A stretch of 64,000 nt of DNA from Chthoniobacter flavus Ellin428 (GCF_000173075.1 NZ_ABVL01000012.1:124001-188000); one strand, 5' to 3'; shown: positions 32,868 to 40,712, counted from the stretch's first letter. Program-made: numbers and translations. Notes: a model not told the origin generated them from the letters alone.

Positions 32868-33377
32868 TCATTGCTCGTAGAACCAATCCATAAATCGTTC
32901 GGCCGTCTTCGGGGTAAGTTCTTGGAGGGCGTTGGCGACGGAAGGAAACCCCTTGGCAGCGGCGATAGCAGAAAGGCCACAGCACATCAGATTCTCGTCC
33001 CATGGTCGAGTGGCGGAAGCGGCCACCAAAGAAGGAAACTGCTGCAAAGAATCAAAATACGGCTGTCGGAGGTCGTCCGGTATTGGGAATCCGTCGCGGG
33101 CACGGGCGATCTCAATGCAGGTGGGAAGCTGAAAGAAGCTGAAACTGGCGCGTGTAGGGGCGGTCGCGAGAATGCGGATGATGTGCGGAACAGCCGCAAA
33201 CGAAGCGGGATAAACATCGTCCTGGTGACAAAGCGAACTCCAAAGCGTAAACCACGGCTCGCTGTCGCCACAGGACACCGGAAAGCTTTCAAGTTGCCGA
33301 AGCAGCGGAGGGATGTCGTCAGCTGCGCCGTATGCGTGCTCCAACTCAGACCACCGTGGACTGTCGAGGGGTATCAT
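32868..33377 (-). CDS. Conserved cassette protein of unknown function
   Basis: 169 residues. WFTLWSSLCHQDDVYPASFA with AVPHIIRILATAP is a widespread signature in uncharacterised helical proteins. A weaker relative is the cassette gene at 37213 (W..L....Q......A..PHI). It is probably an alpha-helical repeat protein. Confidence 0.7.
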   Translation of the reverse strand: MIPLDSPRWSELEHAYGAADDIPPLLRQLESFPVSCGDSEPWFTLWSSLCHQDDVYPASFAAVPHIIRILATAPTRASFSFFQLPTCIEIARARDGFPIPDDLRQPYFDSLQQFPSLVAASATRPWDENLMCCGLSAIAAAKGFPSVANALQELTPKTAERFMDWFYEQ

Positions 33378-33396
33378 TGGCTTACCTTTTTTAGTG

Positions 33397-33420
33397 TTCG
33401 CAGCGCTTGGTCAGTCGTTG
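33397..33420 (-). repeat. attC-like right arm
   Basis: TTCGCAGCGCTTGGTCAGTCG; the left half is missing. Confidence 0.45.
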
Positions 33421-33785
33421 TCGGCTGCATCAAGTGCTCCTATCTCAAATATATCGCTGACCGGGAAGCCACAAAGCTTCGCTGCGGCTGCGGTATGGTT
33501 TGGGGCGTGAATAGCGAACCGCTGAACACCATCGCGAATCTGTGCGCGAGTGAATCGCTCGGGAAAGAGAAGTATCGCGACGATGAAGGCCGCATCTGAT
33601 TGCCAATCCGTCAGGTGGAAAGCGACGTCGTGAGCAATCTCCTTCGGGTGCTTGGTCAAAAGAGCCTGTCTGATGCTTGCCTGCGCGTCTGGAATTGCGA
33701 TCGAAAGCTGACTCGCGCGCTCACCGACCAACTCGCGGAAGATAGCTAAAACCTGCTCACCTACCGGCATCTTGTTTTTGGCCAT
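33411..33785 (-). CDS. Cassette protein of unknown function
   Basis: 124 residues from ATG 33785 (MAKNKMPVGEQVLAIFREL). HLTDWQSDAAFIVAILLFPE in the middle recalls helical immunity proteins (compare DWQSDAAF in other cassette proteins). The frame extends upstream to 33884 but that part crosses an attC site. Confidence 0.65.
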   Translation of the reverse strand: MAKNKMPVGEQVLAIFRELVGERASQLSIAIPDAQASIRQALLTKHPKEIAHDVAFHLTDWQSDAAFIVAILLFPERFTRAQIRDGVQRFAIHAPNHTAAAAKLCGFPVSDIFEIGALDAADND

Positions 33786-33805
33786 GCGATTTTGAATGTG
33801 CGTGT

Positions 33806-33830
33806 TCGCCTGCCGCGCCTTGTCAGGCCT
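33806..33830 (-). repeat. Short attC-like site
   Basis: TTCGCCTGCCGCGCC followed by TTGTCAGGCC. Confidence 0.5.
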
Positions 33831-34251
33831 TTGTGCGTCGGTCTTCATGATAGAGCAAAAACTCCGAGATATCGTGGAATCCACGCCAGCGTGCGTAACA
33901 TTCTGCGCGAGCTGCGGCGACTCCGGCGTAGATGTCGGGGTTCGCTCCGAAAGCGATGAGCAGCCGGACGAGGTCGAAGTCTCCGCGCTGTGCGGCGAGA
34001 CTCAGTGGGGTGTCAACCATGGAGTAGGACTCATGTACATCTGGATCGGCGCCAGAGTCGAGAAGCTGTTGAGCAATCTCATACTGTCCGTGCCAGGAGG
34101 CATAGCTCAGTGCGGTCCAACGCTGGGAATCCTGGGCATCGACGAGCGCGCCCGAAAGTAAAAGATCGAAAAGCTCGCACAAATCCCCTGCGCACGCCGC
34201 TCGCATCAGCGGCGTACGATCGTCTACTGGGTCTGGTTGAAATGCTGGCAT
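33823..34251 (-). CDS. Ankyrin-repeat cassette protein
   Basis: 142 residues with three to four ankyrin repeats (RTPLMRAACAGDLCELFDLL, WTALSYASWHGQYEIAQQLL, DTPLSLAAQRGDFDLVRLLI) and the loops GADPDV and GANPDI. Cytosolic, probably protein-binding. A second ankyrin gene follows at 34262 (upstream in transcription), separated by an attC site. Confidence 0.85.
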   Translation of the reverse strand: MPAFQPDPVDDRTPLMRAACAGDLCELFDLLLSGALVDAQDSQRWTALSYASWHGQYEIAQQLLDSGADPDVHESYSMVDTPLSLAAQRGDFDLVRLLIAFGANPDIYAGVAAARAECYARWRGFHDISEFLLYHEDRRTKA

Positions 34252-34259
34252 TGCTAGAG

Positions 34260-34330
34260 GCCTAACGGGTAGTAGGCTTCCATTTGGAAGCCATCACTGG
34301 AGAATTTCCTTCCGGAGCCGACGCCCAGTC
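34260..34330 (-). repeat. attC-like site with TAGTAGGCTTC hairpin
   Basis: GCCTAACGGGTAGTAGGCTTC and ATTTGGAAGCC; the same hairpin as at 20640 and 37734. Confidence 0.6.
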
Positions 34331-34768
34331 CCATGGAGCAATTGAAGCTGCAAGGACGAAAGCGGCATGGGGTCGCTTTGATTCTGAATGGGAAGTCATG
34401 TAACTTTCGAGTACCTGCGTTGATTTCTTTGGGGCTCCCCTTTTGGCGATCACCAGCGCCGTGTCTCCCGCCCTATTTTTCAAGAAAGGATCTGCTCCAT
34501 GGGCCAACAAATATTCGACCACGTCGACATGATCCATGACCACAGCCATCATTAGCGGCGTATTTCCCGCTTCGTCCGTCGCATTCGGATTTTCATTGGC
34601 TTCTATGTACTGTTTCACGGCGTCCATATTGCCATTGAGCGCATGCGCCAAAATGGGTGGCTTGATCGCCAAACGGGAATGATCCTCGAAGCCCTGCAAA
34701 AAAAGACAGCCGGTAGTCGATACGAGCACGACAACTGCACCAATCATAGGCAGGATGGTCGTCTTCAT
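34262..34768 (-). CDS. Ankyrin-repeat lipoprotein (cassette)
   Basis: 168 residues. The signal sequence ends in VSTTGC, a plausible lipobox with Cys21. Two to three ankyrin repeats follow (NGNMDAVKQYIEANENPNAT, NTPLMMAVVMDHVDVVEYLL, GDTALVIAKRGAP). The last 50 residues run through the attC site to a stop at its very edge, so the native end may lie earlier. Confidence 0.8.
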   Translation of the reverse strand: MKTTILPMIGAVVVLVSTTGCLFLQGFEDHSRLAIKPPILAHALNGNMDAVKQYIEANENPNATDEAGNTPLMMAVVMDHVDVVEYLLAHGADPFLKNRAGDTALVIAKRGAPKKSTQVLESYMTSHSESKRPHAAFVLAASIAPWDWASAPEGNSPVMASKWKPTTR

Positions 34769-34860
34769 CGATGTGGTCCAGGGTGGAATGGGCTACCGTC
34801 AAACAGCAACATGTTTTCGTAGGAGAAGCCTTTGTAATCAATTGTGTAATGGCGGGAGAT

Positions 34861-35181
34861 TCATCTATCGGGATTCCGTGGGGCAATGTGGCTGTCGATA
34901 GGCCAAACCATGAAACGCCGCCAACGAGGCAACTGTGCGATCCGCCGCCTGCGCTCCTCGGAAAGTGTGAACAACAAAACGAAGCCGAGGACGATAGCAA
35001 AGCCCCCGAACATGTAGAAATACTTCGACAGGGTGGCTGCAAACTCAGCGGTGGAAACCCATTTGCCTCCGTTGAGAATCGTGTCTTCATGTAGGAACCA
35101 GAGCGCGCGATACCTGACGAGCGTGGCAAAAACAAGTGCTGCAATGCCCCCAAGGAGAGAGCTGAAAGGTGTACTACCCAT
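34861..35181 (-). CDS. Cassette-borne membrane protein
   Basis: 106 residues from ATG 35181 with two helices (FSSLLGGIAALVFATLVRY and FYMFGGFAIVLGFVLLFTL) and an Arg-rich tail. No attC site lies between it and the ankyrin lipoprotein gene 92 bases downstream, so both may form one cassette. Confidence 0.6.
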   Translation of the reverse strand: MGSTPFSSLLGGIAALVFATLVRYRALWFLHEDTILNGGKWVSTAEFAATLSKYFYMFGGFAIVLGFVLLFTLSEERRRRIAQLPRWRRFMVWPIDSHIAPRNPDR

Positions 35182-35239
35182 AAAGCGTTTTGAGTGAAAG
35201 GACTGGTTATCTCTCGTTCCGCGGGAGACGCGTGAAAGC

Positions 35240-35370
35240 ACATGACGCCCCCAAGCTCAGCGACCGCGGAGGTTGGCGCGAAGGGTGCGGGATAGTGGAT
35301 GATAAGGTGGAGGTTGGAAGCAGCAGGGGTGACAGCCGGAGCGGTTCGCAGCAGCGTTCGGATGGCGTCG
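35240..35370 (-). repeat. attC-like site, diverged long form
   Basis: CATGACGCCCCCAAGCTCAGC at the left, GCGGTTCGCAGCAGCG and TTCGGATGGCGTCG at the right. Confidence 0.5.
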
Positions 35371-35375
35371 CGGGC

Positions 35376-35690
35376 CTACTCATAAATCTTTCCGAGGTGG
35401 AGAAACACGGCGAAATCGTGCCAAGATAACGGAGCGCGACGCGAAGGGGTGTCACGATGCGGGTAATCCGGGTGCTGGAAATAGCAAGAGGCTGCGCCGA
35501 GGAAAGCCGAGATGGAGGTGTTCTGCCAGTTGCCGGCACCGCCCCGTTGATGGCGTCTCGGATCGGCTCGTTCGGTCTCCTCTGCGCGTTCGCGGTCGAT
35601 GATGAGTGCGGCAAGAAATGCGAGGAAGCTATCTCGGTCTGCGACGGCATCGAGCAGTTCTTCAGGTGTTTTCGTGGAATCTTCGTTCAC
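35376..35690 (-). CDS. Cassette protein, DUF7660-like pattern
   Basis: 104 residues: an acidic start (TPEELLDAVADRDSFLAFLA), then GNWQNTSISAFLGAASCYFQ. The order FxxFLxAL...WxNxxIxxFLxAA is that of a family of small cytosolic proteins (I believe DUF7660), function unknown. Confidence 0.6.
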   Translation of the reverse strand: MNEDSTKTPEELLDAVADRDSFLAFLAALIIDRERAEETERADPRRHQRGGAGNWQNTSISAFLGAASCYFQHPDYPHRDTPSRRAPLSWHDFAVFLHLGKIYE

Positions 35691-35707
35691 GGGGGATGGA
35701 TAGCGAT

Positions 35708-35753
35708 GCCTAACGCCCCAGAGCAGTTCGCCGCACCTCTTGGGTTAGACGTT
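35708..35753 (-). repeat. attC-like site, GGAGCAGTTCGC family
   Basis: GCCTAACGCCCCAGAGCAG, TTCGCCGCACCTCTT, GGGTTAGACGTT; a compact, complete site. Confidence 0.75.
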
Positions 35754-36239
35754 GCGGGATTTGTAGAGTGCCCGTTCGGCATTCGTTAAGAGTTTGTCGA
35801 GAATGGGATGCTTCTGTGACCAATACTTTGCGGCGTAAATAGGGGCCATCGAAGGCTTGCCGGTTTCATACTCAAGTTGAAGCGTCGAGGCTCCGCATTT
35901 TAGTGTGGCCGTCGCTGTGGGGATGGCGCCGAGTTCAGTGTTGCTGCCGGGGCCGTAGCCTTTGAAATTTCCGAACTGCGACTCGACGCCTCGCTTCGGA
36001 TCGAGAGTGGCAATAGTCCCTGCGTGTTTGCTAACGATACGTCGTGTAGTAAACGCATACCAACTGGTATCAGAAAAGAAAGCACACACCAAAACCAGCT
36101 CACCGGGCAAAAGCGCCAGGTGACAGAGAACCTCCGGGCGGAGTGCTCCGATACTCGTCGAACGCCAGTCTTCTGGGTCCATGGAGTGGCGGCGAATCAT
36201 CGCAACCGCGATGTCTTGAATTTTCTCGTCTTCGGTCAC
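35745..36239 (-). CDS. Cassette protein of unknown function
   Basis: 164 residues (MTEDEKIQDIAVAMIRRHSM, LLPGELVLVCAFFSDTSWYA, FTTRRIVSKHAGT). The middle, in which a strand pattern leads into FTTRRI, resembles PH-like domains that read out in small bacterial proteins, only as a suggestion. The stop is in the attC arm. Confidence 0.6.
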   Translation of the reverse strand: MTEDEKIQDIAVAMIRRHSMDPEDWRSTSIGALRPEVLCHLALLPGELVLVCAFFSDTSWYAFTTRRIVSKHAGTIATLDPKRGVESQFGNFKGYGPGSNTELGAIPTATATLKCGASTLQLEYETGKPSMAPIYAAKYWSQKHPILDKLLTNAERALYKSRNV

Positions 36240-36256
36240 AGGAAACGTGGATCAAT

Positions 36257-36429
36257 GCCTAACGCCTCCAATCCTGCCGTAGCGGGAGACGGCGGACGGA
36301 CGGTCGAGGAGGCGGAGGGGTATAATGAAGGGCTGGTAATGGGCGAGTCATGACTGCTGCGCAGTAGGTTCCCAGGGGAGCAGCAGGCACGACCGCCCGG
36401 AGCAGTTCGCTGAAACGCTTGGTCAGGCG
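36257..36429 (-). repeat. Composite attC-like site
   Basis: GCCTAACGCCTCC, CCTGCCGTAGCGGGAGACGG, then GGTTCCCAGGGGAGCAGCAG and GCCCGGAGCAGTTCGCTG, ending GGTCAGGCG. The same composite as 20184. Confidence 0.7.
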
Positions 36430-36860
36430 TCATTGGTTGGGACTTGGAGTAAGAGTGAAGCAGCTTCGCCTTCAGTGTCGACATCGCCAAAAGCGATTGC
36501 CTGCTGCCGCGCTGCAATCAAAAGGGGTTCAGCGTGTAACCAGTCGCCTGCTTCTGCGTGGTGCTGCCCGATGGCGAGTAGGACGGTGTGCGTAGGTTCG
36601 GAGTTGTGCTGCGCCAGTGCTAGGGAACGCTCGTAGCAGGCTAACCGTTCGATAGAATCGTCAGTCACATCGGCGAGCGCCTCCCACATGAAGCCTGAAC
36701 CGCGACCGGCGGCAGTCTGCTGCTCGCAGAACTCTCGAAGCTGCCCATAGTGCGAGGCTGAAAGAACGTCATCGCCTGCCTGACTGGCATTGACGATGGC
36801 AAGCACGCCTTCGTGAACTCGCTCGTAGATGTCGGCGGGAATCTTGTAGAAGCTTTTCAT
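36423..36860 (-). CDS. TPR-like helical cassette protein
   Basis: 145 residues: IYERVHEGVLAIVNASQAGD, then ERLACYERSLALAQHNSEPT, LLAIGQHHAEAGDWLHAEPL and LIAARQQAIAFGDVDTEGEA. Helical pairs of TPR spacing. No catalytic residues. Confidence 0.65.
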   Translation of the reverse strand: MKSFYKIPADIYERVHEGVLAIVNASQAGDDVLSASHYGQLREFCEQQTAAGRGSGFMWEALADVTDDSIERLACYERSLALAQHNSEPTHTVLLAIGQHHAEAGDWLHAEPLLIAARQQAIAFGDVDTEGEAASLLLQVPTNDA

Positions 36861-36920
36861 GGACTCGATTTTAAAGTCGCGTGCGGTGCCACGCGCGGGC
36901 AGGCGCGATTACTTGGGACT

Positions 36921-37148
36921 TCATTGGGTCGAGGACTCTTTGCGCTCGATCGAAATGAACCAGCTGCCGATACCTGCTGCGGCCGCGAACCTACCGCCCC
37001 AACTACTGAACTGAAATGTGAGAAGGTCGAACTGCTCACCTCGCTCGCGACGGAAGTGTGGGAATGAACCACGAAAGCGCATGTTACGAAACGTCGGTAC
37101 GACAATCTCTTTGATTGCTGAAATCATATTGTCGCGCGATTCGCTCAT
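36921..37148 (-). CDS. DUF4304-like cassette protein, short
   Basis: 75 residues: ISAIKEIVVPTFRNMRFRGS and FPHFRRERGEQFDLLTFQFS match the N-terminal half of DUF4304 (usually about 150 residues). The frame stops early after FISIERKESSTQ, next to attC-like remnants (36886-36917), so the gene is probably truncated by recombination. Confidence 0.6.
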   Translation of the reverse strand: MSESRDNMISAIKEIVVPTFRNMRFRGSFPHFRRERGEQFDLLTFQFSSWGGRFAAAAGIGSWFISIERKESSTQ

Positions 37149-37159
37149 TCGATTACAGG

Positions 37160-37192
37160 AGCCGTTCCCTGCAGCGCTTGGACAGATGATCG
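37160..37192 (-). repeat. Short attC-like site
   Basis: GAGCCGTTCCCTGCAGCGC followed by TTGGACAGATGATC. Confidence 0.4.
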
Positions 37193-37212
37193 GTCGAATG
37201 GGGAAGGCGCGC

Positions 37213-37722
37213 TCATATGTAACCGACCGAATCGGGAAACTCGTCGGTTGAACTGTCGAGGCTGAACAGGAAACGACCTAAGCCGGGATGCTCGCACAGA
37301 GCGGCGCAAGCCGAAAGAAGATAACGGAAATCGATGGGGGCCAGGGAGCGTGCAAGACACGCGCAGGACCACGGGCGAATGGAAACGATGGCTGCCTCGT
37401 AAGTGGCGACAAGCTCCGGCGAGATTGACACAATAGGGCTGCGCCGCCACGCCATGTGAACCTGACCAAGATCGATGGCGTAATAATGCTGGAGAGCGGG
37501 TGCCGTAGTGGAAAGTAGTCCACAGATGTGTGGGACGATGGCGATAGCTGAATCCTGGATGGTGTGTTGGCAAAGAAACTGGTCCCGGAGCCAACCCCAC
37601 TCACCCTCCTCGTCCGACGTTCCTATGGCAGCCTGCCACGAGCGGAGATCGGCAGGCAACTCTTCGGCATTGCCGGTGAAGCTGCCGAACTCTTTCCACT
37701 GAAGGCTGCTTAATGCGAGCAT
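37213..37722 (-). CDS. Conserved cassette protein, distant relative of the 32868 gene
   Basis: 169 residues (MLALSSLQWKEFGSFTGNAE). WGWLRDQFLCQHTIQDSAIA and IVPHICGLLSTTA align by pattern with the protein at 32868, and both have a late PxLxxxYxxA segment. First cassette of the array in transcription order. Confidence 0.62.
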   Translation of the reverse strand: MLALSSLQWKEFGSFTGNAEELPADLRSWQAAIGTSDEEGEWGWLRDQFLCQHTIQDSAIAIVPHICGLLSTTAPALQHYYAIDLGQVHMAWRRSPIVSISPELVATYEAAIVSIRPWSCACLARSLAPIDFRYLLSACAALCEHPGLGRFLFSLDSSTDEFPDSVGYI

Positions 37723-37733
37723 AGGGCGAAGGC

Positions 37734-37812
37734 GTCTAACGGATAGTAGGCTTCCATTTTGGAGCCATCAAATTTAGGGCTTCAGATTGGAAGCGTTGGT
37801 GGGCGAATTGCG
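37734..37812 (-). repeat. First attC-like site of the array
   Basis: GTCTAACGGATAGTAGGCTTC and TTTTGGAGCCATC, ending AGCGTTGGTGGGCG. Beyond it no further site is visible. Confidence 0.55.
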
Positions 37813-37951
37813 TTGGCGACGTCTCCCCATGGCGGGCACTCCTGCGGGAATTACGCACCTCCTTCGTCATGCGTAAATTGGTCCCTCTCAATCTGCCTCC
37901 GAGCAAGCCCAAACTGCTCGACGAGCAGTGCGGGGGGCTTGCGACGCTGCG

Positions 37952-38776
37952 TTACAGCGAGGCTGGAGCGGGGAGGGGCGCGGTCGGTGTGGCCGGCTCG
38001 TCGTCGTCGTGATGGTCCAAATGGGTCGGTGGGCGGCCGGTGGCGTCGACGGCGAAATTGGTGACGAGCTCGATGTGGCCGTTGAAGTCCTCGACGAGCG
38101 CGGAGAGGCTTTCCACCCAGTCGCCGCTGTTGTAGTAAGTCGTCGACTCGATGGTGCGGATGACCGGTGAGTGGATGTGGCCACAGACCACGCCTTCCAC
38201 TTTATCGGCCTGCGCGTATTGGACGATGGCGTTCTCAAAGGCGCCGATGAAGCTGACGGCGTTTTTCACGCTCTTCTTCACGTAGGCGCTGAGCGACCAG
38301 TAGCCGAGGCCGAAGAGGCGGCGGAAGGTGTTGACCGGCGCGTTGAGCTTCAGGAGGAGCTGGTAGCCGACGTCCCCGACGAAGGCGAGCCACTTGATGT
38401 TTTGCACCACGGTGTCGAGCTCGTGCCCGTGAATCACGAGGAGGCGGCGGCCGTCTGCGGTGGTGTGAATATCCCGGGGCATGATCTCCACGGCGCCGAA
38501 ATGGCCGAAGAAATGGGCGACGAATTCATCGTGATTCCCAGGAATGTAGATGACGTGGGTGCCTTTGCGGCCGGCGCGCAAAATTTTTTGGATGACGTCG
38601 TTGTGGGCCTGCGGCCAGTAAATGCCTCGGCGAAGCTGCCATACGTCGATGAAATCACCGACGATATAGAGTTTCTCGAATTCGTACTCACGGAGGAACT
38701 GCAGCAGGGCATCAGCCTTGCTGCCTTTACTGCCGAGATGAATATCGGAGATCCAGCCGGTGCGAAAACGCTTCAT
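37952..38776 (-). CDS. UDP-2,3-diacylglucosamine diphosphatase-like metallophosphoesterase
   Basis: 274 residues from ATG 38776. Calcineurin-like motifs in order: SDIHLGSKGS, GDFIDVW, GNHDEF, IHGHELD and GHIHSP, with a long helical insert (NTFRRLFGLGYWSLSAYVKK). This is the LpxH-like group; the role would be lipid A synthesis at the membrane or another phosphodiester. The Pro/Ala/His-rich tail is not conserved. It lies just upstream of, and in the same direction as, the cassette array, so read-through from it could transcribe the first cassettes. Confidence 0.85.
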   Translation of the reverse strand: MKRFRTGWISDIHLGSKGSKADALLQFLREYEFEKLYIVGDFIDVWQLRRGIYWPQAHNDVIQKILRAGRKGTHVIYIPGNHDEFVAHFFGHFGAVEIMPRDIHTTADGRRLLVIHGHELDTVVQNIKWLAFVGDVGYQLLLKLNAPVNTFRRLFGLGYWSLSAYVKKSVKNAVSFIGAFENAIVQYAQADKVEGVVCGHIHSPVIRTIESTTYYNSGDWVESLSALVEDFNGHIELVTNFAVDATGRPPTHLDHHDDDEPATPTAPLPAPASL

Positions 38777-38903
38777 GGCGACAGTTTTGCCGTGCGGCGG
38801 GGGGAAAGGCAAATCCGGCCCCTTCTGGAAAGGGTGAATTCACCCATTTGTCACAAAACTGCCACCGGAAGTGGCTACGGTTCCTGCTCTTACTACTGAC
38901 GTT

Positions 38904-39068
38904 ATGACCAGCCACGTATGGGACTACGCATTGGGCACCGCGCTTCGCCGGCAGGCAGAAGGGCGGCAGCCGCGACGTAAAACGGTGACGCAGATCCTGC
39001 GGGCAGCGTATCGGAAGCACGTACACGACCAGGATACGAAAAGGGCGATCAAACGTTGCTTGCGCTGA
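38904..39068 (+). CDS. Small basic protein, function unknown
   Basis: 54 residues from ATG 38904 (MTSHVWDYALGTALRRQAEG), rich in Arg and Lys with one predicted helix. It stands alone between the LpxH-like gene and the next plus-strand gene. The evidence is only an open frame and sensible composition. Confidence 0.4.
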   Translation: MTSHVWDYALGTALRRQAEGRQPRRKTVTQILRAAYRKHVHDQDTKRAIKRCLR

Positions 39069-39152
39069 GGAAAGGCGCATCTTCTCAAGAAGTTCACAAT
39101 CGTCGCCTTGACGCCGCGCGTGCGGCGCTTCATGCGTTGACGGTATTCGCCC

Positions 39153-39482
39153 GTGAAAGACGAACCCAAGTCCAAACCAGCGTCGGCCCTTCCGTTCAAG
39201 ACCGTGGCGGAGGAACTGGCGTTTTTGCGGAAGACGTTCCGCGATCTCATCGGGACGTATTCCTCGCAGATCGAAGGGGAGATTGTGCAATTGCACGCGG
39301 CGGTGCAGGCGGATGGCGATTCGAAGAAGAAGCTGCCGCCCAGCCGGGTGTCGGATTTACGTGACATGCTGATGCTGCTGCGCTCGCTGGAGGTGAAGCC
39401 GACCAAGGGGCGCCGGCGCGATTTGAAGAAGGTCGAGACGCTGGTGGAGGAGTTGAGGGTGATCGCGGATCGGTGGGGGTGA
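39153..39482 (+). CDS. Hypothetical protein, helical
   Basis: 109 residues (FKTVAEELAFLRKTFRDLIG, VSDLRDMLMLLRSLEVKPTK, KKVETLVEELRVIADRWG). Amphipathic helices with coiled-coil potential. An inverted repeat at 39483-39568 follows the stop and may end transcription before leuB. Confidence 0.6.
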   Translation: MKDEPKSKPASALPFKTVAEELAFLRKTFRDLIGTYSSQIEGEIVQLHAAVQADGDSKKKLPPSRVSDLRDMLMLLRSLEVKPTKGRRRDLKKVETLVEELRVIADRWG

Positions 39483-39568
39483 TGAATGACGAATGCGGAA
39501 TGCGGAATGCGGAATGACGAATGATCGTGCCGGCCATTCCGAATTCCGCACTCCACATTCCGCATTCC
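39483..39568. repeat. Inverted GAATGCGGAATG repeat
   Basis: Tandem GAATGCGGAATG copies on the left are inverted on the right (ACATTCCGCATTCC) around CGTGCCGGCC. Similar GGAGTTCGGAGTGCGGAATG tracts are at 57281. Confidence 0.7.
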
Positions 39569-39617
39569 TAAACTCCGGCTTGGCAAATCGCGCGCGGCCA
39601 TTAGTCTCTGCCGCCCT

Positions 39618-40712
39618 ATGAAAACTTTCAAAATCGCTGTTCTCCCGGGCGATGGCATCGGCCCCGAAGTGATGGCCGAGGCGCGGCGGGTGCTCGCTGT
39701 CGCGGAGAAGAAATTTGGCTTTCAACTGGCGCTGACCGAGGCCCGCGTCGGCGGCATCGCGATCGATGTCGACGGCAAGGCGCTCCCGGAGGAAACGGTG
39801 CGCATTTGCGGTGAATCGGACGCGATTCTCTTCGGCTCGGTCGGTGGACCGAAATGGGAGAGCCTGCCGCCGAATGAGCAGCCGGAACGCGCGGCGTTGT
39901 TGCCGTTGCGCAAGCATTTCGCGCTCTTCGCCAATCTGCGCCCGGCGGTGTGTTTCCCGAAGCTGACGCATGCCTCGCCGGTGAAGGAGTCGCTGATCGA
40001 AGGCGGCTTCGACGTGCTGTGTGTGCGCGAACTGACCGGCGGCCTCTATTTCGGCCAGCCGAAAGGCCGGCACGAGGAGAATGGCGAGCCGGTGGCGGTG
40101 GACACGATGATTTACAAGAAGAGCGAGATCGAGCGGATCGCCCATGTGGCTTTCAAGGCCGCGCAGGGCCGCAAGAAGAAGCTCACGTCGATCGACAAGG
40201 CCAATGTGCTCGAGAACGGGGTGCTATGGCGCGCGACGGTGAATGAAATCGCGAAGCAGTATCCCGATGTGACGCTGAATCATCTCTACGTCGACAATGC
40301 GGCGATGCAGCTGGTGAAGAATCCGCGCGGCTTCGACGTGGTGCTGGCGGAAAATCTTTTCGGCGACATCCTGAGCGATGAGATGGCCATGGTGGCCGGG
40401 TCACTGGGTATGCTGCCGAGCGCGAGCCTGGGCCTGAAGGAGACGCCGACGGGGCGGTTCGGTCTTTTCGAACCGAGCGGCGGCACGGCGCCGGACATCG
40501 CGGGCAAGGGCATTGCCAATCCGATCGCGCAGATTCTCTCCGCGGCGATGATGTTGCGCTATTCGCTGAGCGAGCATGTGGCGGCCGATGCGATCGACGC
40601 CGCGGTGCGTCGCGTCATCGATGACGGCCTGCGCACGGGCGACATCTGGAGCGAAGGCACGCGCCGCGTCGGGACGACCGAAATGGGCGAGGCCATCGCC
40701 GCCGCGCTGTAA
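39618..40712 (+). CDS. leuB: 3-isopropylmalate dehydrogenase
   Basis: Third step of leucine synthesis: NAD-dependent oxidation and decarboxylation of 3-isopropylmalate, cytosolic. The 364 residues are full length and show VLPGDGIGPEVMAEA, the substrate-binding RPAVCFP and RELTGGLYFG, the catalytic Lys/Asp region (HLYVDNAAMQLV, NLFGDILSDEMAMVAGSLG) and the NAD-binding FEPSGGTAPDIAGKGIANP. No other leu gene lies in the window. Confidence 0.97.
   Translation: MKTFKIAVLPGDGIGPEVMAEARRVLAVAEKKFGFQLALTEARVGGIAIDVDGKALPEETVRICGESDAILFGSVGGPKWESLPPNEQPERAALLPLRKHFALFANLRPAVCFPKLTHASPVKESLIEGGFDVLCVRELTGGLYFGQPKGRHEENGEPVAVDTMIYKKSEIERIAHVAFKAAQGRKKKLTSIDKANVLENGVLWRATVNEIAKQYPDVTLNHLYVDNAAMQLVKNPRGFDVVLAENLFGDILSDEMAMVAGSLGMLPSASLGLKETPTGRFGLFEPSGGTAPDIAGKGIANPIAQILSAAMMLRYSLSEHVAADAIDAAVRRVIDDGLRTGDIWSEGTRRVGTTEMGEAIAAAL

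Larger units (their letters stand above)
8431..37812 (-). mobile_element. Integrase-less integron gene cassette array (CALIN-like), cassettes read on the minus strand
   Basis: About 45 short genes are separated by about 40 related sites. On the plus strand each starts with GCCTAAC or a close variant and ends with GTTAGGC, GGATAGGCG or GGTCAGGCG. Read on the minus strand this is gene, stop codon, R''-like RYYYAAC, imperfect palindrome, conserved R' GTTAGGC, next gene: the order of integron cassettes with attC sites. The R' side is the more conserved, which sets the orientation. The integrase and attI would be expected on the high-coordinate side, but that flank holds an LpxH-like gene and leuB. 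Non-cassette DNA interrupts the array at 24.0-27.9 kb. Confidence 0.85.

Noticed and set aside
8431..37812. CRISPR array
   Set aside because: The repeats are 30-180 bases long, variable, palindromic and separated by genes of different length; no cas genes are present.
37952..38776. Integron integrase at the upstream flank
   Set aside because: The gene there has complete calcineurin-type metallophosphoesterase motifs and no tyrosine-recombinase boxes.
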